DNA of 61,140 nucleotides from Lachnospiraceae bacterium A4 (lineage in GTDB: Bacteria; Bacillota; Clostridia; Lachnospirales; Lachnospiraceae), in contig KE159534.1 in assembly GCA_000403215.2 (NCBI GenBank), forward strand, positions 113,477 to 174,616. Direction: 5' to 3'. The notes beneath the pieces were generated by a model. The model had not been told where the DNA came from, did no database searches, and worked only from the letters and a program-made list of their open reading frames with translations. The translations under genes and the position numbers were made by a program. This document shows positions 26,377 to 33,732 of the stretch, piece by piece. The first letter of the stretch is position 1. Each line of letters starts with the position of its first letter.

Positions 26377-27184
26377 GCCGGAATACTGCGTGGTGGCGCT
26401 GTCCGGCGGCAAGGATTCGACTGCCATGCTCCTTGGGATGATTGACAGGGGGATGCAGATTGACTGTATCCTGTTCTGTGACACCGGACTTGAGTTCCCA
26501 GCCATGTATGCCCACCTGGACAGGCTGGAAAAGGATACCGGCAGGCAGATTACACGCATAAGAGCAGAGCATCCATATGAGTACCTGATGTTTGATGCCC
26601 CGGTCCGGCGCGGTCCGGATTCGCCAATTGTCAGGAGGTATGGCGCGGGGAGCCTTGGGTATGGATGGCCGGGACCGAGGCAGCGGTGGTGTACGACCCG
26701 GCTGAAGGATATGCCGCGGGAGAAGTTCTTCCGGGAGCTGCGCGGGCGGTACCGTATAAGGGAGCATATCGGGATAGCCGCGGATGAGCAATACCGATTG
26801 GAGCGGGAGAGGAACAGGAATCCGGATCATGTGCATCCGCTTGTGGAGTGGGGCATGACGGAGGAGGACTGCCTGCGGTACTGCTATGAGCGTGGGTATG
26901 ACTGGGACGGGTTGTACGGGCAGTTCAGGCGGGTATCGTGCTGGTGCTGCCCGCTGCAGTCATTGCCGGAGCTGCGGCAGCTATACCATAATCACCCCGC
27001 ATTATGGGGGCAACTGAAAGAATGGGATAGGCGAACATGGAGGAAGTTCCGTGCCGATTATTCCGTGGAAGAACTTGAAAAACGCTTTGATTTTGAGGAC
27101 GAATGGCAGAAAGCCGGGAAGCCCCTCAGAAGCAGAGCGTTTTTTTCTGCCCTGAAAAGGAGGCTGGAGACGGAGGATGGGTAA
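26369..27184 (+). CDS. PAPS-reductase-like PP-loop protein
   Basis: A 271-residue member of the phosphoadenosine phosphosulfate reductase family. The N-terminal PP-loop is VALSGGKDSTAML, followed by ILFCDTGLEFPAMYAHLDRL. Cys motifs WCTTRLKDMP and SCWCCPLQSLPELR could bind a metal or carry sulfur. In phages it always travels with DNA methylases, as here (overlaps of 8 nt on both sides), so a role in DNA or base modification is more likely than sulfate reduction. Substrate unknown. Confidence 0.88.
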   Translation: MYKPEYCVVALSGGKDSTAMLLGMIDRGMQIDCILFCDTGLEFPAMYAHLDRLEKDTGRQITRIRAEHPYEYLMFDAPVRRGPDSPIVRRYGAGSLGYGWPGPRQRWCTTRLKDMPREKFFRELRGRYRIREHIGIAADEQYRLERERNRNPDHVHPLVEWGMTEEDCLRYCYERGYDWDGLYGQFRRVSCWCCPLQSLPELRQLYHNHPALWGQLKEWDRRTWRKFRADYSVEELEKRFDFEDEWQKAGKPLRSRAFFSALKRRLETEDG

Positions 27185-29192
27185 AGTAAATTTGACATTG
27201 GGGAGCCTGTTCGATGGCAGCGGGGGATTCCCGCTCGCCGGGCTTCTGGCGGGAATCACGCCCTTATGGGCTTCGGAAATTGAGCCGTTCCCTATCTGCG
27301 TGACCACGAAACGGCTGCCTTTTGTAAAACATCTGGGTGATATTTCCCTGGTAGACGGAGCGGAGGCTGACCCGGTGGATATCGTCACGTTCGGTTCGCC
27401 CTGCACCGACATGTCGGTGGCGGGCAAGAGGGCCGGACTGGACGGGAAGCAGTCCTGCCTGTTCTACCAGGCAATAAGGATCATAAAGGAAATGAGGTGT
27501 GCGACAGATGGAAAATATCCAAGGTTTATCGTGTGGGAGAACGTCCCCGGAGCCTTCTCGTCCAACAAAGGGAAAGATTTCAGGGCAGTCCTCGAAGCAG
27601 TATGCTCCGTCAAAGGCGGGGAGGTTCCTGTTCCTATGCCTCCAAGGGGGAGATGGGCAAACGCGGGGAATATCGTGGGAGACGGGTTTTCCCTCGCGTG
27701 GCGCGTCCTCGATGCCCAATTTTGGGGAGTCCCCCAGCGTAGGAAACGCATCTACCTTGTCGCAGATTTTGCAGGCAGGCGTGCCGGAAAAATACTATTT
27801 GAGTCCGAGGGCGTGTCAGGGTATTCTGCGGAGGGCTTCCGTGCGTGGCAAGGAACTGCCCGCCATATTGAAAAGGGCTCTGGAGCGGCAGGCGGCGTCC
27901 GGGGAGTGACCTGTCTCTGCGACCAGGGCGGGCAGAGGATGGATGTGATGGAAGATGCGGTCTGCACCCTGCGGGCGGAGGCGCACCACCCGCCGTGCGT
28001 AATGGATAAAAAGCATCCATCGGAATCAGCAGGTTTCTGCGAGGAATATTCCGCACAGGCACCGGATGCCAGCTATAGGGAGAAAGCCCCACCCATGTTC
28101 CATGCCGGGACAGGGCCTGCGGCGGCAATGTTTGAGAACCACTCCCAGGACACACGATACACGGGGCCGCTGGAGACTTCACCTACGGTCAGCGCCACCT
28201 ATGGCATGGGCGGGAACAACCAGCCGTTCGTGGCGGAGCCGGGCATCCCCAGGACGCTGAAGATCCGCTCCGGCTGTGAAGGCGGCGGCAAAGGCATTTT
28301 GATACAGGAAGATAAATCGGCTACGCTCTCCTGTAATAATGACCAGACGGTGTTCGTGCCGTCCGGCAGGGAGCATCCGGTACAGGCATTTGGCATATGT
28401 TCCAAGGACAGCCATGCCATGTTGTCCGGTAACCCGCGCAGCGGTTTCTACGAGGCGGAAACCTCCCGGACGCTGGATGCCAATGGCGGGAATCCCGGCT
28501 GCAGCCAGGGAGGGATTGCCGTGGTGGAGCCGGAGGGGATGTCGGCGTTCCACATCAACCAGAGGGACGAGGTCATCGACCTGCGCGGGAAGTCCGGGGC
28601 ATTGATGGCGACCCGGAATATGCAGATGCAGACTTTTGTCCTTCAGGGGTCCATGATCGGGCGGGATGATGGGAACTGGCCGCAGGGCAGCGGCATAGGC
28701 GGGGATGTTTCTTTTTCCCTTACTGCGGCAGACCGCCATGCTGTGGCACAGCCGGCCTACTGCGCCAGCAGGGCATCTTTTTTCACGAAAGCGGAGAAGG
28801 AACTGGCGAACACACTGATGGCTACTGACTATAAGGATCCTCCCGTAGTCAATGATGTGGAGGAAGAACCGGACTACATTGTGCGGAGGCTGACACCCAC
28901 GGAATGCGCGAGACTGCAGGGCTTCCCGGACTGGTGGTGTGCCGGGCTTGGGACGGAGGAACCCGCAGAAGGTGAGCTGGCGTTCTGGCGGGAGGTCTTT
29001 GAGACCCACCGGAAGGCCATGGGGACTTCAAAAAAGCCGAAGACCGACAGGCAGATCATCAAGTGGCTGAAAGACCCGCATTCCGACAGCGCCGAATACA
29101 AGTTGTGGGGAAACGGGATTTATCTTGGAAACGCATATTTTGTGCTTGCGGGCATTGTGTACTACGCCCAGTTCCCAGACTTTTTATTGTGA
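27177..29192 (+). CDS. DNA C5-cytosine methyltransferase with a multi-unit recognition region
   Basis: A 671-residue C5 methylase. Motif I SLFDGSGGFPLAG (10-22), catalytic FGSPCTDMSVAG with C76, motif VI VWENVPG (119-125), motif VIII QRRKRIYL (187-194), and motif IX-X RRLTPTECARLQGFP (570-584) ... GNGIYLGNAYFVL. Between motifs VIII and IX lies an unusually long variable region (about 200-568). It holds seven or eight Thr-Leu-Ala-type cores (CTLRA 263, PTVSA 336, RTLKI 359, ATLSC 382, RTLDA 431, GALMA 474, FSLTA 513, NTLMA 545). Each core looks like a separate target-recognition unit, as in multispecific Bacillus phage methylases. Confidence 0.92.
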   Translation: MGKVNLTLGSLFDGSGGFPLAGLLAGITPLWASEIEPFPICVTTKRLPFVKHLGDISLVDGAEADPVDIVTFGSPCTDMSVAGKRAGLDGKQSCLFYQAIRIIKEMRCATDGKYPRFIVWENVPGAFSSNKGKDFRAVLEAVCSVKGGEVPVPMPPRGRWANAGNIVGDGFSLAWRVLDAQFWGVPQRRKRIYLVADFAGRRAGKILFESEGVSGYSAEGFRAWQGTARHIEKGSGAAGGVRGVTCLCDQGGQRMDVMEDAVCTLRAEAHHPPCVMDKKHPSESAGFCEEYSAQAPDASYREKAPPMFHAGTGPAAAMFENHSQDTRYTGPLETSPTVSATYGMGGNNQPFVAEPGIPRTLKIRSGCEGGGKGILIQEDKSATLSCNNDQTVFVPSGREHPVQAFGICSKDSHAMLSGNPRSGFYEAETSRTLDANGGNPGCSQGGIAVVEPEGMSAFHINQRDEVIDLRGKSGALMATRNMQMQTFVLQGSMIGRDDGNWPQGSGIGGDVSFSLTAADRHAVAQPAYCASRASFFTKAEKELANTLMATDYKDPPVVNDVEEEPDYIVRRLTPTECARLQGFPDWWCAGLGTEEPAEGELAFWREVFETHRKAMGTSKKPKTDRQIIKWLKDPHSDSAEYKLWGNGIYLGNAYFVLAGIVYYAQFPDFLL

Positions 29193-29194
29193 CA

Positions 29195-29240
29195 TTTTTC
29201 CTGCGGTTTCCCTTGCTATTTCCAGGGTTTAGAGTGATCT
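29195..29240 (+). repeat. Intergenic cassette repeat G, left part (split by IS110)
   Basis: The stretch from GACATTTTTCCTG through TTGCTATT, TTTAGAGTGATCT matches the 100-bp intergenic repeats found elsewhere in the prophage, especially copy F. It stops at the CT where the IS110 element begins. The matching right part (ATATGTGACTACC...GGCAGGGA) resumes at 30863-30890. Confidence 0.6.
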
Positions 29241-29515
29241 GGTCATGAAAGTATTTTCACAGTATCGTATGAAACGGCTCCCCAGGGATTTCGCAGACTG
29301 TTATACTGGAAGGGCAGGGGAGATTCCGGCATTTAACTGAGTTGCGAACTCGTGAGTGATCTTGGCTGGGCTCATTTTGGTGTACAGTTTCATGTTGCCC
29401 TATCGCAGGATCTCTGCATAGGAATAGCACGGGTATTATTATTCCAATCCTTCAAAATGAGCCATCCTGCAGATTTGGACGGATATTTTTTGATTTTAGA
29501 TGAGGAGGATGGATT
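29241..29515 (+). ncRNA. Candidate bridge (seek) RNA region of the IS110 element
   Basis: IS110 elements encode a guide RNA in the non-coding end upstream of the transposase. This region contains GAGTGATCT at 29354-29362, identical to the nine bases of the left target ending in the CT core (29232-29240), as expected of a left-target guide. It directly follows a small hairpin (GAGTTGCGAACTC). A right-target guide and donor loop could not be assigned by eye. Confidence 0.5.
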
Positions 29516-30766
29516 ATGAAGGATTTATTGGAAGTATGCTGTGGGCTGGACGTGCATAAGGAGATGATCGCGGCATGCCTGCTGTCAGGCAGCCTTGGGA
29601 CAGAGCCGAAGGAAGAAGTGCGTGAGTTTTCCACTCTCCTTTCCGGGCTGGAAGAAATGAGGGAATGGCTGAAAGCAAACAATTGCAGGGACATTGCAAT
29701 GGAAAGCACAGGTGTTTACTGGTTCCCGATCTACAATGTCCTGGAAGCCGGGGCGGAGGAGGATTTTAAGTTTAATATTACAGTGGCAAATCCCTACCAT
29801 ATGAAAAATGTGCCTGGGAAGAAGACGGATATTAAGGATTCCAGGTGGATTGCAGGACTCCTGCGGGCGGGGCTCCTGGAGCCGAGCTATATCCCTCCAA
29901 GGGAGATCCGTGAGCTGCGTGACTGGACGCGATATCGCAGGACATTGGTCCAGGAAATGACGGGGCATAAAAACCGGATCGAAAAGCAGCTCCAGGCATG
30001 CGGCTTTAAGCTCTCCACTGTTTTGACGGATATTTTTGGGAAAACAGGGATGGCTTTGATCCGGAAGTTATGTGAAGCAGGCTCTATTGAACCGGAAGAG
30101 ATCCTGAACCTCCTGCATGGGACGGCACGGAAGAAGCTGGATGTCATAAGGCAGGCCGTGAATGGCAGGATGGATGGGCATGACAGGGCTTTCCTGTCCA
30201 TGCTGGTGCGCAATTATGAGCAGTCTTTAAAAGAGATCGAGGATGTGGAAAGGGAGATCTATGCCTGTGCGCAAAAATATGAGCCGAGCATCGCCCTTTT
30301 GGAAACAATCCCAGGGATCAGCGGGATGACTGCAATCACTATGATCTCTGAGCTTGGGACGGATCTGAGTATGTTCCCGACATCCGGGCATCTGTGTAGC
30401 TGGGCCGGGGTGGTTCCGGGGGATAATGAAAGTGCCGGGAAGAAGAAATCGAACCGTTTAAAAAAAGGGAACCCTTATGTGAAATGCGTGATATGCCAAT
30501 GCGCCTGGGCGGCGACACGGGCGAGAAAGAACTATCTGAGGGAATGGTTTTACCGGCTGTCCAAACGCCGGGGGATGAAAAAAGCAGTCATTGCCCTTGG
30601 CCATAAACTCCTGGTCATTGTATACAATATTTTGACCACAGGGGAGGCATACGATGAGAGCAGGTTTGCAGAAGTCCAGAAACGCGTGGATGAATCAAAA
30701 AAGATGAAACTGATCGCGCAGGCCCGGAAATACGGCCTTGTTTTAACTGATGCCAGGGGAACATGA
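29516..30766 (+). CDS. IS110-family DEDD transposase/recombinase
   Basis: A 416-residue IS110 transposase. The N-terminal RuvC-like DEDD domain shows CGLDVHKEMI, AMESTGVYWFP and KKTDIKDSRWIAGLL. The C-terminal Tnp_20 domain shows LLETIPGISGMTAITMISEL and the conserved serine region SWAGVVPGDNESAGKKKS. Start ATG 29516, 7 nt after GAGGAGG. Full length with no visible lesion, so the element may still be active. Confidence 0.95.
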   Translation: MKDLLEVCCGLDVHKEMIAACLLSGSLGTEPKEEVREFSTLLSGLEEMREWLKANNCRDIAMESTGVYWFPIYNVLEAGAEEDFKFNITVANPYHMKNVPGKKTDIKDSRWIAGLLRAGLLEPSYIPPREIRELRDWTRYRRTLVQEMTGHKNRIEKQLQACGFKLSTVLTDIFGKTGMALIRKLCEAGSIEPEEILNLLHGTARKKLDVIRQAVNGRMDGHDRAFLSMLVRNYEQSLKEIEDVEREIYACAQKYEPSIALLETIPGISGMTAITMISELGTDLSMFPTSGHLCSWAGVVPGDNESAGKKKSNRLKKGNPYVKCVICQCAWAATRARKNYLREWFYRLSKRRGMKKAVIALGHKLLVIVYNILTTGEAYDESRFAEVQKRVDESKKMKLIAQARKYGLVLTDARGT

Positions 30767-30979
30767 ATTTTCTGTAAATTACACAATATGCATCTTTTAT
30801 TCGGCCAATTTTTTGTCATTTTGGATTGGCTTATTAATGTTGACTTCTTTTGAAAGGTATGGCTATATGTGACTACCCGGCAGGGAGTGGCAGGCGGAAG
30901 AATGGCAGGCCGGGGTTATCGGCTAACCGCCATGGTTTCGTATTATTAATGTAGTACCACAAAAAGGAGGGCAATAAGC

Positions 30980-31825
30980 ATGGAAAGAAGATACAACGTG
31001 GCAGGGGAACGCAGGAAAGAGATGGTGGAGGTTATTTCCGGGATTGTCGGTATGAAGGCGGTCTACATGAGGATGCCGACCTGCGCATACGCCGTCAGCA
31101 ATTTTACGGTCAGCAAAGAAGGGGTGCTGGTCTGGGATGGGCGCACGGACAGCGGTATGGTGGAAAAGGTTCTGGCAGGGCTGGCGCAGGCAGGTTTCAC
31201 AGCAGAGTCGGAGGATTCCAGAGAAGAAACGGCAGGGCCGCAGGAAGACACAGTGCCGGAGGATTCCGCAGAAGCAGCGGCGAAAGAGCCGGGAGCAGTC
31301 ATCGGGGAGATGGTAGCAGAGCCGCAGGAAACAGCCACAGACGCGCCGGAGACGGCGGCAGGGGAAGAAAACCCAGAACCGCAGGAGGCGGGCACTGGGC
31401 TCACGGTGTCGTTGCCGAGGGAGGCTTTCACGGATGTTGCGCTGGAGAACCTGCGGAAGCTGGTGGATGCCAAGGCCGCCCTAATCAAAAAGGCTCTGGC
31501 GGTGGAAACCCTTCCGGTGGAGACAGACGAGGAGAAGGTTTCCTTTCCCTGGTTCGTAGATGGGCAGGACGGGGATTCGGTGAAAGCATACACGCACTTC
31601 ATCACCGCCCTCTGCGACATGGCGAGGAAGCAGAAGCGTGTGACGGCAAAGGAGAGGACGACGGACAACGAGAAGTACGCCTTCCGGTGCTTCCTGCTCC
31701 GGCTCGGATTTATCGGGGAGGAATACAAAAACGAGAGGAAGATCCTGCTGAAGAACCTGTCCGGCAATGGCAGCTTCAAGAGCGGGGCAAGGAAGGGGGC
31801 GGCAGACGATGGCGTTTCCGAGTAA
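30980..31825 (+). CDS. Phage hypothetical protein with acidic linker
   Basis: A 281-residue protein common in Clostridial prophages and sometimes labelled virulence-related, without functional proof. Residues 1-75 are a compact domain (MVEVISGIVGMKAVYMRMPT, YAVSNFTVSKEGVLVWDG). Residues 76-140 are a Glu/Ala/Pro-rich, probably disordered linker. The C-terminal 140 residues form a helical domain (ENLRKLVDAKAALIKKALAV, FVDGQDGDSVKAYTHFITAL). Ribosome site AAGGAGG. It may have been the gene following repeat G before the IS110 insertion. Confidence 0.75.
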   Translation: MERRYNVAGERRKEMVEVISGIVGMKAVYMRMPTCAYAVSNFTVSKEGVLVWDGRTDSGMVEKVLAGLAQAGFTAESEDSREETAGPQEDTVPEDSAEAAAKEPGAVIGEMVAEPQETATDAPETAAGEENPEPQEAGTGLTVSLPREAFTDVALENLRKLVDAKAALIKKALAVETLPVETDEEKVSFPWFVDGQDGDSVKAYTHFITALCDMARKQKRVTAKERTTDNEKYAFRCFLLRLGFIGEEYKNERKILLKNLSGNGSFKSGARKGAADDGVSE

Positions 31826-32027
31826 AGAGATTGTGGAGCGCGTCCGCAGGGAGTATCCTGCGGGGACGCGGGTCCGCCTCGAAAAAATGGACGATTGCCA
31901 GGCACCGCCAATCGAGACGGAGGGCGTGGTGGAAGGGGTGGATGACACAGCCTCCCTGATGGTTCGCTGGAGCAACGGCTCTCACCTCCACGTCGTCTAT
32001 GGTGTTGACGAAGTCCGCAAGATTTAG
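31809..32027 (+). CDS. DUF4314 small protein
   Basis: A 72-residue protein starting at ATG 31809, overlapping the previous gene by 17 nt. PAGTRVRLEKMDDCQAPP, then VEGVDDTASLMVRWSNGSHL and VVYGVDEVRK match DUF4314, a small beta-barrel family found in Clostridial mobile elements, often near DNA methylases. Molecular role unknown. Confidence 0.85.
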   Translation: MAFPSKEIVERVRREYPAGTRVRLEKMDDCQAPPIETEGVVEGVDDTASLMVRWSNGSHLHVVYGVDEVRKI

Positions 32028-32045
32028 CGGAAGGGGGCTGGAAGG

Positions 32046-32237
32046 ATGAAGGCATACGGCAGGAACCTCCGTTGGATCGAGGACCACCAGTACGGGGATG
32101 AGATACATACCGGGATTGCCATGCCCGCGTCCGGGAAAAGGCGCGGGCAGAGGCGGAGGCGCTACAAGCGGCCGTTCAAAAAATCGGAGCGGCAGCACTC
32201 CAAACACATGATCCGCAGGGAGTTTGGCGGGGATTAG
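32046..32237 (+). CDS. Small basic hypothetical protein
   Basis: A 63-residue, very basic protein (ASGKRRGQRRRRYKRPFKKS) after a GGAAGG ribosome site. Its C-terminal pattern KRPFKKSERQ resembles KRPLKKRARQ of the 54-residue protein at 35476, and both start MxAYG, so the two look like paralogs. Probably nucleic-acid binding. It follows DUF4314 by 18 nt. Confidence 0.65.
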   Translation: MKAYGRNLRWIEDHQYGDEIHTGIAMPASGKRRGQRRRRYKRPFKKSERQHSKHMIRREFGGD

Positions 32238-32242
32238 CCTGC

Positions 32243-32350
32243 CATAAACTACACAATTTCCGGCGCGGATATTTGTACAGTTTATGCCCGAAATTGACTT
32301 GATAATATGCGCTTTTAGAGCGAATATGTTTACTATCAAAAGGAAAGGGG
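32243..32350 (+). repeat. Intergenic cassette repeat A
   Basis: Two-part repeat: an inverted-repeat part (CATAAACTACACAA with TTGTACAGTTTATG, 12 of 14 paired) and a conserved 3' part (TTTTAGAGCGAATATG, then TTTACTATC and AAAAGGAAA). It ends at the ribosome site of the next small gene. Confidence 0.8.
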
Positions 32351-32358
32351 GCATTGCA

Positions 32359-32571
32359 ATGGAATACGATTTTTATGCCGAACAGAAATACTATGGCGAT
32401 GGGAAAGTGGAAGCCCGTGTGCTGACGGCTGGTGAAGCGGAAAGCCTGGGCTACGAGGATGGCTACAAGGGCAAAAAGGATGGCTGTACGGTTTATGTCG
32501 ATGGGTTCTATAGTGAACGTGCGGTACGGAACTTCCTATCCGGTCTGTACAACTGCATCACTGTAGACTGA
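32359..32571 (+). CDS. Small cassette protein behind repeat A
   Basis: A 70-residue acidic protein (MEYDFYAEQKYYGDGKVEAR ... FYSERAVRNFLSGLYNC) starting at ATG 32359 after AAAGGGGG. There is no known domain; it looks like a compact alpha/beta mini-protein. It is preceded directly by repeat A, like the other small cassette genes of the prophage. Confidence 0.65.
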   Translation: MEYDFYAEQKYYGDGKVEARVLTAGEAESLGYEDGYKGKKDGCTVYVDGFYSERAVRNFLSGLYNCITVD

Positions 32572-32598
32572 TGCCTGTGTAGCGCCAGCCGGATTCCC

Positions 32599-32733
32599 AT
32601 GCTTGCGGAATTCGCAAAACAAGGCTTCCGGCTGGCGGGGGTGAAGGCAAACTACACGGACTTCCAGACCCGGAGCGGGCGGCTATCCCAGCAATTCGGA
32701 TGGCTGCGAAAGAATCATAAGGTACAGGGGTGA
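32599..32733 (+). CDS. Possible 44-residue ORF or gene remnant
   Basis: ATG 32599 opens MLAEFAKQGFRLAGVKANYT ... QQFGWLRKNHKVQG in the same frame as the preceding gene, without a ribosome site. The composition is coding-like, so it may be the tail of a decayed gene. I would not trust it as an expressed protein. Confidence 0.25.
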   Translation: MLAEFAKQGFRLAGVKANYTDFQTRSGRLSQQFGWLRKNHKVQG

Positions 32734-32834
32734 CCTGCCGGATAGGAAAACTGGCAGGCCGGAAGCCCCGGAAAAAAATAGGAAGGAACAGAAAAATACA
32801 TCTGTAGGGCAGTGCGAGGCGAAGGAGGAGTTTT

Positions 32835-33155
32835 ATGGCAGGGATGAAATGGTACAAAGTCTGGCTGGTGGTTCCGGGGACGGACGGGGATGCGGAGAAC
32901 GGCCCCTGCGAGCCGGAATGGTGGAACGACATGGAGCAGGCTCCCGATGAGGAAACGGCAGTCCGGCAGGCAAATGATAAGGCCCGGAGGCAGTGGGAAG
33001 AACCGAACCAGTATGAGCCTGGGGCGGAGGCCCCATCGGACAGGGAGATGGGGCAGGAATGCCCGGTCTGCACCGGGGTGGCGGAAGTCACCGATGAGGA
33101 ATACGCGGAATGGAAAAGGGAAATGGAGGAGCCGGTGGAGCTTCCGTTTGGATAA
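32835..33155 (+). CDS. Hypothetical protein with zinc-knuckle-like C-terminus
   Basis: A 106-residue acidic protein after AAGGAGGAG. The N-terminus (MKWYKVWLVVPGTDGDAENG) is beta-like; the middle is Glu/Pro-rich; ECPVCTGVAEVTDEEYAEWK near the C-terminus has a single CxxC. No family recognised. It lies between two cassette genes and has no repeat in front of it. Confidence 0.65.
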   Translation: MAGMKWYKVWLVVPGTDGDAENGPCEPEWWNDMEQAPDEETAVRQANDKARRQWEEPNQYEPGAEAPSDREMGQECPVCTGVAEVTDEEYAEWKREMEEPVELPFG

Positions 33156-33218
33156 CATTCGGGCGGGATTCCCGCAGGGCAACTGGGCCGGAAGGCTCTT
33201 TTGCCCGTGGCAGATATA

Positions 33219-33322
33219 CATAGTTTCCCCCGCAGATATTTGTGTACTTTATGCCCCAGATTTGCTTGCTATTACTGGCAGAAAGAGCGAATATGTGTAC
33301 TACCGACAGGGAAATCAAAAAA
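33219..33322 (+). repeat. Intergenic cassette repeat B
   Basis: Right arm TTTGTGTACTTTATG, then CTTGCTATTACTGGC, AGAGCGAATATGTGTACTACC. The left arm is degraded compared with copies A and D. It ends about 20 nt before the next small gene. Confidence 0.75.
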
Positions 33323-33342
33323 GAAAACGGAGGACACAGACC

Positions 33343-33618
33343 ATGAAGATCAACGATGCAATGAGAACCTACAGACTGCCGAATCCCACCACGCCGGAAG
33401 ATCTGGAATGCAGATGGAGCAAGCTGCTGACCTTTGGCGACAGGGTAGTCATCGCCGGGTACTTTTTCAACGGCCCGAACAAGCCCTGCTACTTCGGGGC
33501 GGCTTATGAATTCCTGGGTGACGACCACACCTGCGAAGGAGCCATCGGGCTCCGGGCGGCAAGCGGAGCCGAGTTCGAGGATGACGGTCACGCAATCGTC
33601 TGGGCGATGCAGCAGTAA
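33343..33618 (+). CDS. Small cassette protein behind repeat B
   Basis: A 91-residue protein (MKINDAMRTYRLPNPTTPED ... VVIAGYFFNGPNKPCYFGAA) starting at ATG 33343 behind CGGAGG. Mixed alpha/beta, no known domain. It is directly preceded by repeat B and followed by a hairpin and the large terminase gene. Confidence 0.65.
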   Translation: MKINDAMRTYRLPNPTTPEDLECRWSKLLTFGDRVVIAGYFFNGPNKPCYFGAAYEFLGDDHTCEGAIGLRAASGAEFEDDGHAIVWAMQQ

Positions 33619-33634
33619 ACGAAAAATGGAGCAT

Positions 33635-33669
33635 TACAAGAACGGAGCCGGAAGGCTCTGTGTCTTGTA
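33635..33669 (+). other. GNRA-capped hairpin before the large terminase
   Basis: TACAAGA (33635-33641) pairs with TCTTGTA (33663-33669), and inside GAGCC pairs with GGCTC around a GGAA loop. A small internal loop separates the stems. It could be a structural RNA element or packaging-related; no U-run is present. Confidence 0.45.
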
Positions 33670-33732
33670 CTGATAGATTGGGGCTTGCCGCTGGCAGACC
33701 ATTTTTGATGCCATCTTCTGGAGGTGATGCTG

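Larger units (their letters stand above)
29239..30864 (+). mobile_element. IS110-family insertion sequence, about 1.62 kb
   Basis: Bounded by a CT dinucleotide on each side (29239-29240 and 30863-30864), the core used by IS110 elements such as IS621. Removing it rejoins two halves of an intergenic repeat (TTTAGAGTGAT-CT-ATATGTGACTACC), which supports these limits. There are no terminal inverted repeats, as expected. It carries one transposase gene, a 275-nt left non-coding region and about 95 nt on the right. Confidence 0.7.

Noticed and set aside
29473-29486. Possible fifth copy of the 34-bp motif inside the IS110 left end (ATTTGGACGGAT)
   Set aside because: Only one half-site is present; the CCATGGAC half is absent at the required distance, so it is probably chance.
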